The notes below the pieces were generated by a model, which saw only the letters and a program-made list of their open reading frames with translations, was not told the DNA's origin and ran no database searches. The translations under genes and the position numbers were made by a program. 64,000 nt of DNA from Candidatus Omnitrophota bacterium. Its GTDB lineage: Bacteria; Omnitrophota; Gorgyraeia; Tantalellales; Tantalellaceae. The DNA is taken from positions 219,461-283,460 of the forward strand of contig WJMH01000010.1 of the NCBI GenBank assembly GCA_014728045.1. The letters run 5' to 3'. Positions 53,623-62,824 of the stretch are shown here, in pieces (position 1 is the first letter of the stretch; the number at the start of each line of letters is the position of its first letter).

Positions 53623-54927
53623 TTATGTTGTAACCTTCAACTGCTCGAACTTGTTTATGACCAGTCCCGTAAGAAGTTTCGGATAAAAATAAGTGGATTT
53701 TTGCGGCATCATCTCTCTGTGCTCGGCCACTGATTTGAGCTGTTCCACTCTCGTGGGATTAAGGAAAAAAGCCGCGTCGTGACTGCCCGCGTCGACAAGT
53801 TTACCTGCCTCCTCCGGCATCTTGACGTAAGTTATGTTGCCCTCTTTGGCGCTCACCCCTAGTATTTTCTCGAAAACAGCCGAATGGAGGATGCTTACGT
53901 CCAGGCTTTTCCAGTCCCCGGTCTTCTCCTCTTCTATAAGATCAAGGAGCGCCTTCCTGTCGCTGGACTTCATTAAGAGATATTCTCCGCCGCCGTAATA
54001 CCCGAAAGCCTGCCCATCGCGGCTTTCCCGTTCGAGGGAGTCCATGAGCTCACTAAGCGTGGAAAACCCTGTGACGGTAAAATACTCTTTAAGCTTCCCC
54101 GAAAGTTCCTCATCGTCGGAGACCGGCATTTCCTTGACCGCCCTGTGCGTCGCCATGACAGTGAGGTTTTCCGGATCGGCCATATCCGTGAAGTACATCA
54201 TTACATAATCGGCGCTGCCGTCATAATCATCTTCCTGCCTGCGCATGTCACGGTACATCTTGGCCACTTCATATCTGTGGTGTCCGTCGGCTATGAACAG
54301 GTTCTTGCCGACCATCCAGTCAACTATTTTCCGGATCTCCTCGCTTCCGGAGAGTTTCCAGAGAGCGTGTCTCACTCCGGAAACAGTTATGTCTATGATC
54401 GGTTCGGACTCCCGGGTCGCCGACTCCAGCACATTCTTAATTTTCCCCTCAGAATCATTGTAAAGACTGAATATGGGGCTCAGGTTGCTTTCGACCTGTT
54501 TTATCAGGTTCATCCTGTCTTCTTTGGGCTTCGCCAGAGTGTTCTCGTGCGGAAGCAGCTCATCCGACCCGGTTTCGCCGATCTTCATCAGGCCGATGAA
54601 ACCCAGCCTGCTGCAGCGGATGCCCCGGTATTCGTATTCCTGCAGATACACGTAAAAGGAATCGGTATCATCGGCAGCAAGTATCCCCTCCTGCTGCCAC
54701 TGTTCAAGATATTCCTTGGCACGTGTGTATTTATTATCCCGGGCGTCGTCCTCCCCGGATGCCTTGCCGAGTATAAGGCGGATAATATTATAAGGGCTTT
54801 TTTCATACAACTGATCGCGTTCCCCGGGAGAGATAACATCATAAGGCGGGGCGACCACACCGGAATAATCACCCTCTATTTTCTTTTGGCTGTAAAGAAG
54901 CCCCCTGAAAGGTCTTATTTCTGCCAT
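53623..54927 (-). CDS. DUF1015 family protein
   Basis: A 434-residue protein starting MAEIRPFRGLLYSQKKIEGD, with the DUF1015 marks VAPPYDVISPGERD, NIIRLILGK and FIADGHHRYEVAKMYRD. The family resembles a ParB/Srx-like or kinase-like domain and is often near serine-biosynthesis genes elsewhere. Its reaction is not established to my knowledge. HHR in an active-site-like loop is seen. It overlaps vanZ-like by 13 bases. Confidence 0.85.
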   Translation of the reverse strand: MAEIRPFRGLLYSQKKIEGDYSGVVAPPYDVISPGERDQLYEKSPYNIIRLILGKASGEDDARDNKYTRAKEYLEQWQQEGILAADDTDSFYVYLQEYEYRGIRCSRLGFIGLMKIGETGSDELLPHENTLAKPKEDRMNLIKQVESNLSPIFSLYNDSEGKIKNVLESATRESEPIIDITVSGVRHALWKLSGSEEIRKIVDWMVGKNLFIADGHHRYEVAKMYRDMRRQEDDYDGSADYVMMYFTDMADPENLTVMATHRAVKEMPVSDDEELSGKLKEYFTVTGFSTLSELMDSLERESRDGQAFGYYGGGEYLLMKSSDRKALLDLIEEEKTGDWKSLDVSILHSAVFEKILGVSAKEGNITYVKMPEEAGKLVDAGSHDAAFFLNPTRVEQLKSVAEHREMMPQKSTYFYPKLLTGLVINKFEQLKVTT

Positions 54928-55298
54928 AGTACCAACTTTCCTAATAAGATACCGAAAACTATACCGCCTATATTGGCGGCAAGGTCCCCTGGGTTAGCGT
55001 CCCTGCCGGGAACATACCGCTGGACCAGTTCCATTAAAATACCATATACGCCGCCCAATATCAACGTTAATAAGATATTTTTGGTGGAAAAACTCCTTCC
55101 TGACCGGTAAAGGCCCCGGGCAATAAGGACGGAAAGCACGGTATATTCGAAAAAATGAGCGATCTTATCGAAATAACCAACGGTTATAGCCGGCAGTGAC
55201 CTGTAGGGCAGTACCGAAAAAACCAGTATCACCGTGCCCCACATAAGCGTAGGCAACCAGGCGAAGAACTTGTTCTCTTCCTTAAGCCAATCAAGCAT
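54915..55298 (-). CDS. VanZ-like membrane protein
   Basis: A 127-residue protein with about four spans and the VanZ-family pattern: DKIAHFFEYTVLSVLIARGL, then GVYGILMELVQRYVPGRDANPGDLAAN (about 87-113). VanZ gives low teicoplanin resistance in enterococci, but most relatives are uncharacterised. Antibiotic resistance should not be inferred. It starts 21 bases after fmdB-like. Confidence 0.85.
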   Translation of the reverse strand: MLDWLKEENKFFAWLPTLMWGTVILVFSVLPYRSLPAITVGYFDKIAHFFEYTVLSVLIARGLYRSGRSFSTKNILLTLILGGVYGILMELVQRYVPGRDANPGDLAANIGGIVFGILLGKLVLWQK

Positions 55299-55319
55299 GT
55301 CAACCTCCGTAATAGGGAA

Positions 55320-55577
55320 TTAATCAGAAGAGTCTTTATTGGGACAGCCGCAGGAACCTTCACAGGAGGAAGGCTTCTCACCCCCGGCGGGACAGGCAGA
55401 CTTGTAATCCGTCTGATAAAAGCCTTTTCCCTTGAAGATGATACCCGCTCCGGTCCCGATCAGGCGCTTGAGGTGACCCTTGCATTTGGGACAATCCTTG
55501 AGCGGATCATCCTTCATGCTCTGGAACAGCTCGAACCTGTTGCCGCAATCGGCGCACACGTAATCGTAAGTAGGCAT
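55320..55577 (-). CDS. FmdB-family zinc-ribbon regulator
   Basis: An 85-residue protein. MPTYDYVCADCGNRFELFQS and KDCPKCKGHLKRLIG form the CxxC...CxxC zinc ribbon of the FmdB/CxxC_CxxC_SSSS family, named for a putative methylotroph regulator but often an unassigned zinc-ribbon protein. Four further cysteines lie in the tail (SSCEGSCGCPN). It is 16 bases after dnaJ. Confidence 0.85.
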   Translation of the reverse strand: MPTYDYVCADCGNRFELFQSMKDDPLKDCPKCKGHLKRLIGTGAGIIFKGKGFYQTDYKSACPAGGEKPSSCEGSCGCPNKDSSD

Positions 55578-55593
55578 TTCACTCCCCTTGTAT

Positions 55594-56715
55594 TTAACTC
55601 AGGAACTCCTTGACCTTGGCCAGTATGTTCTTACCGCCGGTTGCTTTTTTACCGCCCATGCTCTGTTCGAAATCCCTGAGTATTTTTTTCTGCCGGGCAT
55701 TAAGGTTCTTAGGTATTTCCACCATGACCTTTACTAGCTGATCGCCCCGGCCACGCCCGTCCAGGCGTTTGATCCCTTTACCCCGGATCCTGAAAACTCT
55801 TCCGCTCTGTGTGCCTTCGGGTATCGACAGATCTACCTCCCCGTCCAGACCGGGGACCTTGACATCATCACCGAAAACAAGCTGGGTATAGGACACCGGA
55901 AGAACACATAACAGGTCATCGTTCTTTCTTGAGAAGAACCTGTCCTCCCTGACCCTTATGGACACGAAAAGGTCTCCGCTGGGGCCGCCTGATATGCCCG
56001 GGTCGCCTTCACCCGAAAGCCTGAGCCGCATACCGTCATCGACACCGGCGGGAACTTTCACCTCAATGTTCTTAATGACATCTTTCCTGCCCAGACCGCC
56101 GCAATCACGGCAGGGCTTCTCGATGATCCGCCCTTCCCCGCCGCAGGCTTCGCACGTCCTGGAAATACTGAAAAACCCTCCGGACTGGCTCACATGCCCG
56201 GTGCCGCCGCAACGCTGGCAGGTTTTACTTTCCGTACCGGGTTCGGCCCTGGATCCGTTGCATGAAGAACAGACCTCATGCCTTCTTACCCTGATATTCT
56301 TCGTCACGCCTTTGGCAGCTTCAAAAAAATCAAGGGTCACGGTAGCCTGAAGGCTCCTGCCTTTCCTGGGACCTCTGCGCCTGGAACCGCCGAACCCGAA
56401 CATCCCGTCAAAGATATCCCCGAAACTCCCGCCGAAGACCTCACGGAATATATCCGAAGGGTCATGGAACCCGAACCCCCCGTATCCGCCGCCCTGCTGG
56501 AAAGCTGCTTCACCGAACTGGTCATACTGGGCGCGTTTCTGGCCGTTACTGAGTATCTCGTAAGCGTGAGATATCTCCTTGAACTTCTCCTCGGCCTCTT
56601 TGTTACCCGGGTTCTTGTCCGGATGGTATTTAACAGCGAGTTTCCTGTATGCTTTCTTTATCTCCTCGGCCGTGGCAGTGCTCTCCACGCCGAGGATACG
56701 GTAATAATCTCCCAT
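55594..56715 (-). CDS. dnaJ: Chaperone DnaJ (Hsp40)
   Basis: A 373-residue type I DnaJ. The J domain has HPD at 31-33. A Gly/Phe region follows ([10 protein letters not shown]), then four zinc repeats [24 protein letters not shown] and CRDCGGLG, and a C-terminal client-binding domain. The first repeat ends in R where G is usual. No clear ribosome-binding site precedes the ATG; a small hairpin lies between dnaK and dnaJ. Confidence 0.96.
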   Translation of the reverse strand: MGDYYRILGVESTATAEEIKKAYRKLAVKYHPDKNPGNKEAEEKFKEISHAYEILSNGQKRAQYDQFGEAAFQQGGGYGGFGFHDPSDIFREVFGGSFGDIFDGMFGFGGSRRRGPRKGRSLQATVTLDFFEAAKGVTKNIRVRRHEVCSSCNGSRAEPGTESKTCQRCGGTGHVSQSGGFFSISRTCEACGGEGRIIEKPCRDCGGLGRKDVIKNIEVKVPAGVDDGMRLRLSGEGDPGISGGPSGDLFVSIRVREDRFFSRKNDDLLCVLPVSYTQLVFGDDVKVPGLDGEVDLSIPEGTQSGRVFRIRGKGIKRLDGRGRGDQLVKVMVEIPKNLNARQKKILRDFEQSMGGKKATGGKNILAKVKEFLS

Positions 56716-56726
56716 AATTAATCAAC

Positions 56727-56740
56727 GGCCGTATGCGGCC
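56727..56740 (-). other. GC hairpin between dnaK and dnaJ
   Basis: GGCCG and CGGCC pair over a four-base loop, just after the dnaK stop. There is no U-tract. It may help set the dnaK-to-dnaJ expression ratio, or be chance. Confidence 0.35.
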
Positions 56741-56742
56741 TC

Positions 56743-58671
56743 TTATTTTTTCTCCTTGTCTTCATCTACCTTGTAATCGGCGTCAACAACGTCCTCTTCT
56801 TTCTTCTGTTCAGCCCCGGGCTGGGCTTCCTGCCCGGCACCGGCCTGTTGCTGCTGTGCCTTGGCCTGGGCTTCCTTGTAGATCTCTTCGGACAGTTTAT
56901 GGCTCGCCTTCTGAAGATCCTCCTGCGCCTTTTTCATGGCGTCGATATCCTCCCCCTCCAGGGCCTTTTTTGCAGCCTCAACGGCATCCTGTATCTTTTT
57001 CTTTTCATCGTCCGAGACCTTCTCGCCATAATCCTTTACCGCTTTTTCCGTGGAATACACGAAGGAGTCAAGCTGGTTCTTCGTCTCGATCATCTCCTTC
57101 TTTTTCTTGTCCTCCTCCTCGTGCTCCTTGGCCTCCTGCTTCATCTTCTCTATCTCTTCCTTGGAGAGACCACTGGAGGACTCGATGCGAATGGACTGTT
57201 CCTTTCCTGTGGCCTTGTCCTTCGCCGAGACATGAACGATACCATTGGCATCAATGTCAAAGGTCACTTCGATCTGCGGCACGCCCCTGGGCGCCGGTGG
57301 TATCCCTACCAGATCGAAACGGCCGAGAGTACGGTTATCGCTTGCCATTTCACGCTCTCCCTGAAGCACGTGTATGGAAACGGCTGGCTGGTTATCCGCG
57401 GCCGTGGAGAATATCTGGCTTTTCTTAGTTGGTATCGTGGTGTTCTTCTCGATCAGCTTGGTCATCACCCCGCCCAGGGTCTCTATCCCGAGCGAAAGCG
57501 GCGTCACGTCAAGTAGCACCACGTCCGAAAGGCCTTCCTCGCCGCTCAGGACGCCGCCCTGTATGGCAGCCCCGATAGCGACCACTTCATCCGGGTTAAC
57601 GCCTTTGTGCGGCTCTTTTCCGAATATCTCCTTTACCACTTCCTGTACCTTGGGCATGCGTGTCTGACCGCCGACCAGAATCACCTCATCTATATCGCTG
57701 GCCGAATACCCCGAATCTTTCAGGGCCTTATAACAGGGCTGTTTCGTCCTTTCGACAAGGCCGTCCACAAGCTGTTCAAGTTTGGACCTTGTAAGTGTCA
57801 TTGTAAGGTGCTTAGGACCAGTGGCATCCGCAGTGACGAACGGAAGGTTTATCTCCGTCTGCTGGTTGGTCGAAAGTTCGCACTTGGCTTTCTCGGCGGC
57901 TTCCTTGAGCCTCTGCAGGGCCATCTTGTCCTGCCGCAGGTCTATGCCGTTCTCCTTCTTGAACTCTTCGGCTATCCAGTCTATGACCTTCTGGTCGAAA
58001 TTGTCCCCGCCAAGGTGGGTATCACCGTTGGTCGCCTTTACCTCGAAGACCCCTTCGCCGACGTCGAGTATGGATATGTCGAAAGTGCCGCCTCCAAGGT
58101 CGAATATGGCTATTTTCTCGTTCTTTTTCCTGTCCAATCCGTATGCGAGGCTTGCAGCTGTCGGCTCGTTTATTATTCTGAGGACCTTCAGCCCCGCTAT
58201 CTCACCGGCATCCTTAGTGGCCTGGCGTTGTGAATCGTTAAAATACGCCGGCACGGTTATCACTGCTTCGTCGACCTTTTCACCAAGATAATCCTCGGCG
58301 GTCTGCTTCATTTTCTGCAGAACCATCGCGGATATCTGTGGCGGCGTGTATTTCTTATCATGCGCCAGCACCACGACATTGCCCTTGTCATCCTCGTCCA
58401 CCTTGTAAGGAACCAGTTTCTCCTCCTCAGCGACCTCTGAATGCTTGCGCCCCATGAAACGTTTTATGCTGAATATCGTGTTATCCGAATTTGTCACCGC
58501 CTGGCGTTTGGCGGGCTGGCCCACGAGCTTTTCGCCGGACTTGGTAAAAGCGACGACGCTCGGGGTCGTCCTTGAACCTTCGGCGTTCTGTATGACCTTG
58601 GGTTCCTTACCTTCCATCACTGCAACGCAGGAATTGGTCGTCCCTAGATCTATCCCAATGACTTTACCCAT
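56743..58671 (-). CDS. dnaK: Chaperone DnaK (Hsp70)
   Basis: A 642-residue Hsp70. The N-terminal ATPase starts [20 protein letters not shown] and contains the phosphate motif [14 protein letters not shown]. The substrate domain carries [20 protein letters not shown], and a lid with a Gln/Ala-rich tail ends in acidic DKEKK. ATG follows AAGGAGGAG. It is the third gene of hrcA-grpE-dnaK-dnaJ. Confidence 0.98.
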   Translation of the reverse strand: MGKVIGIDLGTTNSCVAVMEGKEPKVIQNAEGSRTTPSVVAFTKSGEKLVGQPAKRQAVTNSDNTIFSIKRFMGRKHSEVAEEEKLVPYKVDEDDKGNVVVLAHDKKYTPPQISAMVLQKMKQTAEDYLGEKVDEAVITVPAYFNDSQRQATKDAGEIAGLKVLRIINEPTAASLAYGLDRKKNEKIAIFDLGGGTFDISILDVGEGVFEVKATNGDTHLGGDNFDQKVIDWIAEEFKKENGIDLRQDKMALQRLKEAAEKAKCELSTNQQTEINLPFVTADATGPKHLTMTLTRSKLEQLVDGLVERTKQPCYKALKDSGYSASDIDEVILVGGQTRMPKVQEVVKEIFGKEPHKGVNPDEVVAIGAAIQGGVLSGEEGLSDVVLLDVTPLSLGIETLGGVMTKLIEKNTTIPTKKSQIFSTAADNQPAVSIHVLQGEREMASDNRTLGRFDLVGIPPAPRGVPQIEVTFDIDANGIVHVSAKDKATGKEQSIRIESSSGLSKEEIEKMKQEAKEHEEEDKKKKEMIETKNQLDSFVYSTEKAVKDYGEKVSDDEKKKIQDAVEAAKKALEGEDIDAMKKAQEDLQKASHKLSEEIYKEAQAKAQQQQAGAGQEAQPGAEQKKEEDVVDADYKVDEDKEKK

Positions 58672-58703
58672 TTTTCTCCTCCTTCACTTCAAGTTGTCTG
58701 GTA

Positions 58704-59228
58704 TTATCCCGTATTTTTAACTACTATTACCTGAGCCGGCCTTAAAAGCCTTCCGTTGAGAAGATACCCGGCACGGACCTCGTCTATGATCTCATCCTCC
58801 GGATAATCGTCCGTCTCCGCGGTGGCAACGGCTTCATGAACATTGGGGTCGAACTTCTTGCCTTTTGTCTGAATCCTTTCCACTCCGTTCTCCTCGAGTA
58901 TCCTGTGGAACTCTTTCTGGACCAGCCTTATCCCGTCCATGACAGCGGTCTTGTCCTTTGCCTTTTCCATGGCATCAAGCGCCATGTCGAAATTATCGAC
59001 GATGGGGAAAAGCTGTGAAACGATGCCTTCATTGGCGAATTTAACGAAGTTCGTCTTCTCCTTCTCCAGTCTTTTGCGCGTATTCTCGTACTCGGCATGG
59101 ACCTTGAGCCACTTCGCCTCGAAAATATCGCGTTCTTTAGCTTTCTCTAGCAGCTGGTCAAGCTCCCCCCGGGGAACCTCGACCATTTCATCACCCTGTT
59201 CTTTTCCGGGCTCTTTTTTGTGCTTCAT
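58704..59228 (-). CDS. grpE: Nucleotide exchange factor GrpE
   Basis: A 174-residue GrpE, with a long N-terminal helix (LLEKAKERDIFEAKWLKVHA) and a C-terminal beta wing (FDPNVHEAVAT and VRAGYLLNGRLLRPAQVIV). It exchanges ADP on DnaK. It starts 10 bases after hrcA with GGAAG upstream. Confidence 0.96.
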   Translation of the reverse strand: MKHKKEPGKEQGDEMVEVPRGELDQLLEKAKERDIFEAKWLKVHAEYENTRKRLEKEKTNFVKFANEGIVSQLFPIVDNFDMALDAMEKAKDKTAVMDGIRLVQKEFHRILEENGVERIQTKGKKFDPNVHEAVATAETDDYPEDEIIDEVRAGYLLNGRLLRPAQVIVVKNTG

Positions 59229-59238
59229 CTTCCATCCC

Positions 59239-60309
59239 CTAATCGTCCATTTTCTTCAGTTTTTCGCTGATAAGATAAGACAGACAGCTGACCGTGCGAA
59301 GGGCGTGATCGTAATCCATCCGGGTGGGACCGATCACCCCTATACGGCCTATCGTTCTGCCACGCATCGAATAGCCGCATGTTATCACACTGCAGCTTTT
59401 CAGCATCCGCGAATCGTTCTCCTCGCCTATATAAACCTTGAGACCCCGATAAGGAAGTTCCCTCCTCATCATGTTCACCAGGTCCCTTTTATCGCTGAAT
59501 ATCTGGAGTATGTTGCGTGTTATATCCGCATCCCTGGATTCCGGACCTTCCATGAAATGATCCAGCCCTTCCCAGTATATCTGCTCTTCTATATTCTCGT
59601 CTATTATCGCGTCTATTATGCCGAGCGCGGTCCTGGCCACGTCGAATGTCTCTTTCCTCGAGCTTTCGGGGGCATGGTTTGCAGCTCTACCACGTTTAAG
59701 GTCCTCATATATCACCGAGATCGGTTCGGTAACATACCTGGAATTTATGTAATTGGATATTTTTTCGAGTTCCGTTTTTTTCATCTCCCTGTCAAGTTTG
59801 ACTATATGGTTCTTGACGTCATTGGTCATCGTAACGAGTATGGCCAGAACGCTCTCTGCCTTCACCTTGACAAGTTCGAAATGCTTGAGGTAATAATCTT
59901 CGATGCTGGGCCATATAGCCACCCCGGCGTTATGCAGTTCCCGGCTTATAAGATAGCTGGTCCTGCGGATAACTTCCTTGATGGTGGTTATCCTACGGTC
60001 ATATTCTGCGGCCAGGCGCTCGGCCTCTTTCCTCTGCTGAGAGATATTGTCCCTGACGATATCCACATATCTTCTGTATCCCAGCTGCGTGGGTATCCTG
60101 CCGGCGGAAGTATGCGGCTGCTCGATATACCCTTCTTCCTCAAGTTCGGCCATGATGTTGCGTATGGTCGCACTGGAAAGACCTCCCCCCATTCTGCGGG
60201 AGACCGTCATTGAACTGACCGGAGCGGCCTTGGATACATATTCATGGACTATATGCCCCAAGACAAGGGTCTTTCTGCCCTCTTTGTCTTTATAAATATT
60301 ATTTGCCAT
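59239..60309 (-). CDS. hrcA: Heat-shock transcription repressor HrcA
   Basis: A 356-residue repressor with a winged-helix start (GHIVHEYVSKAAPVSS, RRMGGGLSSATIRNIMAELE) and a GAF-like domain. HrcA binds CIRCE elements and needs GroE for activity. A CIRCE copy overlies the start of its own transcript. No Shine-Dalgarno is clear before ATG 60309. Confidence 0.95.
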   Translation of the reverse strand: MANNIYKDKEGRKTLVLGHIVHEYVSKAAPVSSMTVSRRMGGGLSSATIRNIMAELEEEGYIEQPHTSAGRIPTQLGYRRYVDIVRDNISQQRKEAERLAAEYDRRITTIKEVIRRTSYLISRELHNAGVAIWPSIEDYYLKHFELVKVKAESVLAILVTMTNDVKNHIVKLDREMKKTELEKISNYINSRYVTEPISVIYEDLKRGRAANHAPESSRKETFDVARTALGIIDAIIDENIEEQIYWEGLDHFMEGPESRDADITRNILQIFSDKRDLVNMMRRELPYRGLKVYIGEENDSRMLKSCSVITCGYSMRGRTIGRIGVIGPTRMDYDHALRTVSCLSYLISEKLKKMDD

Positions 60310-60343
60310 GATATTTAAATTAATAACCGCTTAATTTTTCGTT

Positions 60344-60370
60344 TTAGCAGTCTTTAACTTCGAGTGCTAA
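60344..60370 (-). promoter_or_regulatory. CIRCE operator for HrcA
   Basis: TTAGCACTC - 9 bases - GACTGCTAA on the minus strand (60370-60344): the consensus TTAGCACTC-N9-GAGTGCTAA with a single mismatch. It lies directly downstream of the -10 box and covers the transcription start, the usual position for HrcA repression. Confidence 0.93.
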
Positions 60371-60398
60371 ATTATATCAAATCCAGCAGGTTTGTCAA
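60371..60398 (-). promoter_or_regulatory. Promoter of the hrcA-dnaK operon
   Basis: Perfect TTGACA (60398-60393) and perfect TATAAT (60376-60371) with a 16-base spacer, abutting the CIRCE element. Confidence 0.9.
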
Positions 60399-60417
60399 GA
60401 GGGGTTAAAGAGGAATC

Positions 60418-61710
60418 TCACCTTTTTTGCTTGAGGCGCTTGAAAATCGCGTATTTGACGCTTCTGGGAACCCGGGCCGTGATGAATAGACCTTTATTCG
60501 TATATTTTTCGCTTCGTATAGTTCCGTTCTCGCGTATGGCCTTGACAAGATCAAAGTACTTGTGGGGTACGAGCAGTTCTATATCCTCCATGTCCTTCTG
60601 AGTGAGCTGGACTATCCTGTCCGTGACCTCGTCAACGCCCTGCCCCGTAAGGGCAGATATGACGAGCGGATCATCGAACTTGCGGCTTATCCTGGTCTTT
60701 TCCAGATCGCTAGGGAGCTTATCGGCCTTGTTGAGTATGGTCACCACGGGCTTATCCTTAACCCCCAGATCTTCAAGAACCTCGAACACCGCGCTTTTTT
60801 TGAGGTCTATCTTCTCGTCGCTTATATCCATCACATGGAAAAGTATATCGGCGCCCACAACTTCCTCGAGGGTCGCTTTGAAGCTCTCTATAAGGTGATG
60901 CGGAAGGTCATGAAGAAACCCCACCGTATCGGAAATAAGAACGGTCTGTTTGTTCGGAAGGACCATTTTCCTGATCGTAGGGTCAAGCGTGCTGAAAAGC
61001 TGGTCCCTGGCCCTGACCCGCGATGAAGTAAGAGCGTTGAACAGCGTGGACTTACCCGAATTTGTGTAACCCACTAGCGCGGCCGTCAGCATGGAATACT
61101 TCTCTCTCTGCGTTCTTCTCAGCTCGCGTTGCCGGGTGATATCATCTAGCGTTCTTTTCAGCTTGCCTATGCGTTCACGGACCCGTCTCCTGTCGACCTC
61201 AAGCTGCTGCTCTCCGGGCCCGCGCATACCTATGCCCCCGGATGTACCCCTCTGCCTTGAAAGGTGCAGCCACATGCGGGAGAGCCTGGGCAGGAGGTAG
61301 CTGAGCTGGGCAAGTTCCACCTGCACCTTTCCCTCTTTAGAAGTCGCCCTGTGCGCGAAAATATCCAGTATCAGCTGGGTCCTGTCTATGATCTTGACCT
61401 TGAGGACTTCCTCAAGGTTCTTCTGCTGCGAAGGCGAAAGGTCATTACTGAAAATAACCACATCCGCGCCTTCCTCCTCCACCATCATGGCCAACTCTTC
61501 GGCCTTACCCTTGCCTATCAGCAGATTCGACGTAAGGACCTTCCTGCGACAGACCTCGCTGGCAACTATATCAACTCCGCAGGAGGAAGTAAGATTCTCA
61601 AGTTCTTTTACCCTGTCCTCGAGCGACCATGCCTCCCTGCCGATCCTCTCAACGGTCACCACTACCGCCTTTTCTTTTTTACGGGCTGTCGAAAGTGTCT
61701 TTACCGTCAT
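60418..61710 (-). CDS. hflX: Ribosome-associated GTPase HflX
   Basis: A 430-residue GTPase. An N-terminal HflX domain (VEELAQL-like VQVELAQLSYLLPRLSRMW, GGIGMRGPGEQQLE) precedes the G domain: G1 GYTNSGKS (214-221), G3 DTVGF and G4 NKAD. It splits or rescues stalled ribosomes. The start at 61710 overlaps miaA as ATGA; an upstream in-frame start at 61776 would lie within miaA. No hfq lies between miaA and hflX, as in many genomes. Confidence 0.95.
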   Translation of the reverse strand: MTVKTLSTARKKEKAVVVTVERIGREAWSLEDRVKELENLTSSCGVDIVASEVCRRKVLTSNLLIGKGKAEELAMMVEEEGADVVIFSNDLSPSQQKNLEEVLKVKIIDRTQLILDIFAHRATSKEGKVQVELAQLSYLLPRLSRMWLHLSRQRGTSGGIGMRGPGEQQLEVDRRRVRERIGKLKRTLDDITRQRELRRTQREKYSMLTAALVGYTNSGKSTLFNALTSSRVRARDQLFSTLDPTIRKMVLPNKQTVLISDTVGFLHDLPHHLIESFKATLEEVVGADILFHVMDISDEKIDLKKSAVFEVLEDLGVKDKPVVTILNKADKLPSDLEKTRISRKFDDPLVISALTGQGVDEVTDRIVQLTQKDMEDIELLVPHKYFDLVKAIRENGTIRSEKYTNKGLFITARVPRSVKYAIFKRLKQKR

Positions 61711-62621
61711 CTTTGATCCATTCTTTGCTTTATGTCCCCAACTATTTCCTCTACGGGCCTCTGTGCGTCTATCCAATTTATCCTTCGGTCCTTCCTGAAC
61801 CAGGTGAGCTGCCTTTTCGCGTAGCGCCTGGTGTTCTTCTTGAGCTCTTCCCCGGCTTTTTCGAGACTCAACCCGCCTTCCAGGAAAGCGCCCAGCTCCT
61901 TGATCCCCAGGGCTTTCTCTGCCGTCAGGCTGAGCTGCCTTTTTTTAAGCTCCCTGACCTCCTCGGCGAGCCCCTCCCGGAACATTCTCTCGACCCTGAC
62001 GTTGATCCTCCCGTAAATGACCTTGCGGGGAAGTTCAAGACCGAACAAGAGGCAATCATGTTCAGAGGCTATCCCCTCCGAGGAACTTTTCTTTTCGTTC
62101 ATGGTGCTGCCGGTAAGCTCGTAGACCTCGATAGCGCGTATCACCCGGCGAAGGTCATTGGGGTGGAGTTTCCCGGCCGTTACCGGGTCTATTCTCTCGA
62201 GCTCCCTATAGAGGTATTCGTTGCCCTTATCGCGTGCTATCATGCGCAAACGCCTTCTCAGAACTTCGTCTTTGGGCGGGGACGGGAAAATACCGTCAAG
62301 GAGCGCCTTGATATAAAGTCCGGTGCCCCCGGCAATAACGGGAAGACGTCCCCGTGACATTATGTCCCGGATCGCCTCGCGCGCTTTTTCGCAGAACCGT
62401 GCGCAATTAAAATCCTCTTCCGGGGGGAGTATCCTCACAAGATGGTGCGGCACGCGCGAGGTCAGTTCCTTGCCGGGCGCCTGACTTATTATGTCCATAC
62501 CGCGGTAGACCTGCATGGAATCGCTCGATATTATTTCGCCAGATTTTTTTTCGGCCAGAGCCGTGGCTACTTCGCTTTTACCGGAAGAAGTGGCTCCTAC
62601 GATGAATATGACCTTATCCAT
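61707..62621 (-). CDS. miaA: tRNA dimethylallyltransferase
   Basis: A 304-residue enzyme that prenylates A37 of tRNAs reading U-starting codons. P-loop GATSSGKSE (9-17), then DSMQVYRGMDI and GGTGLYIKALLDGIF are diagnostic. Its product is further modified by MiaB, coded just upstream. It overlaps hflX by four bases. Confidence 0.96.
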   Translation of the reverse strand: MDKVIFIVGATSSGKSEVATALAEKKSGEIISSDSMQVYRGMDIISQAPGKELTSRVPHHLVRILPPEEDFNCARFCEKAREAIRDIMSRGRLPVIAGGTGLYIKALLDGIFPSPPKDEVLRRRLRMIARDKGNEYLYRELERIDPVTAGKLHPNDLRRVIRAIEVYELTGSTMNEKKSSSEGIASEHDCLLFGLELPRKVIYGRINVRVERMFREGLAEEVRELKKRQLSLTAEKALGIKELGAFLEGGLSLEKAGEELKKNTRRYAKRQLTWFRKDRRINWIDAQRPVEEIVGDIKQRMDQR

Positions 62622-62824
62622 TTACTTTCTGCCAGTGCACCTTTCAGATATGAGAGTTCACCGAATCGAGCTAGACTGAAAAGGCTGCCGATAAAACCGG
62701 CATCCCCTTTTTCGGACATGCGGCAGTTGCCTCCAGCCCTGAATAGACTAACGCTAATTCTCCGCCGATCAGGTATAGATCTGTCATTATAAAGATCACA
62801 AGCCCCGCTCCTTGCCAATCCGCT
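62622..62824 (-). other. Intergenic stretch between miaB and miaA with doubtful small frames
   Basis: About 200 bases. A frame from GTG 62799 to 62671 (42 codons, MTDLYLIGGELALVYSGLEA within) follows AAGGAG by eight bases. A different frame running to 62597 overlaps miaA. Neither looks like a known protein and they compete in the same DNA, so I do not call a gene. In many genomes mutS and mutL lie between miaB and miaA; this gap may be a scar, which is only a guess. Confidence 0.3.

Noticed and set aside
58939..60213. Plus-strand open frame of 424 codons
   Set aside because: It runs opposite grpE and hrcA, both unmistakable; the length comes from low stop-codon density in the antisense frame.
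62597..62818. Minus-strand 73-codon frame upstream of miaA
   Set aside because: It overlaps the miaA start and competes with another small frame; no similarity recognised.
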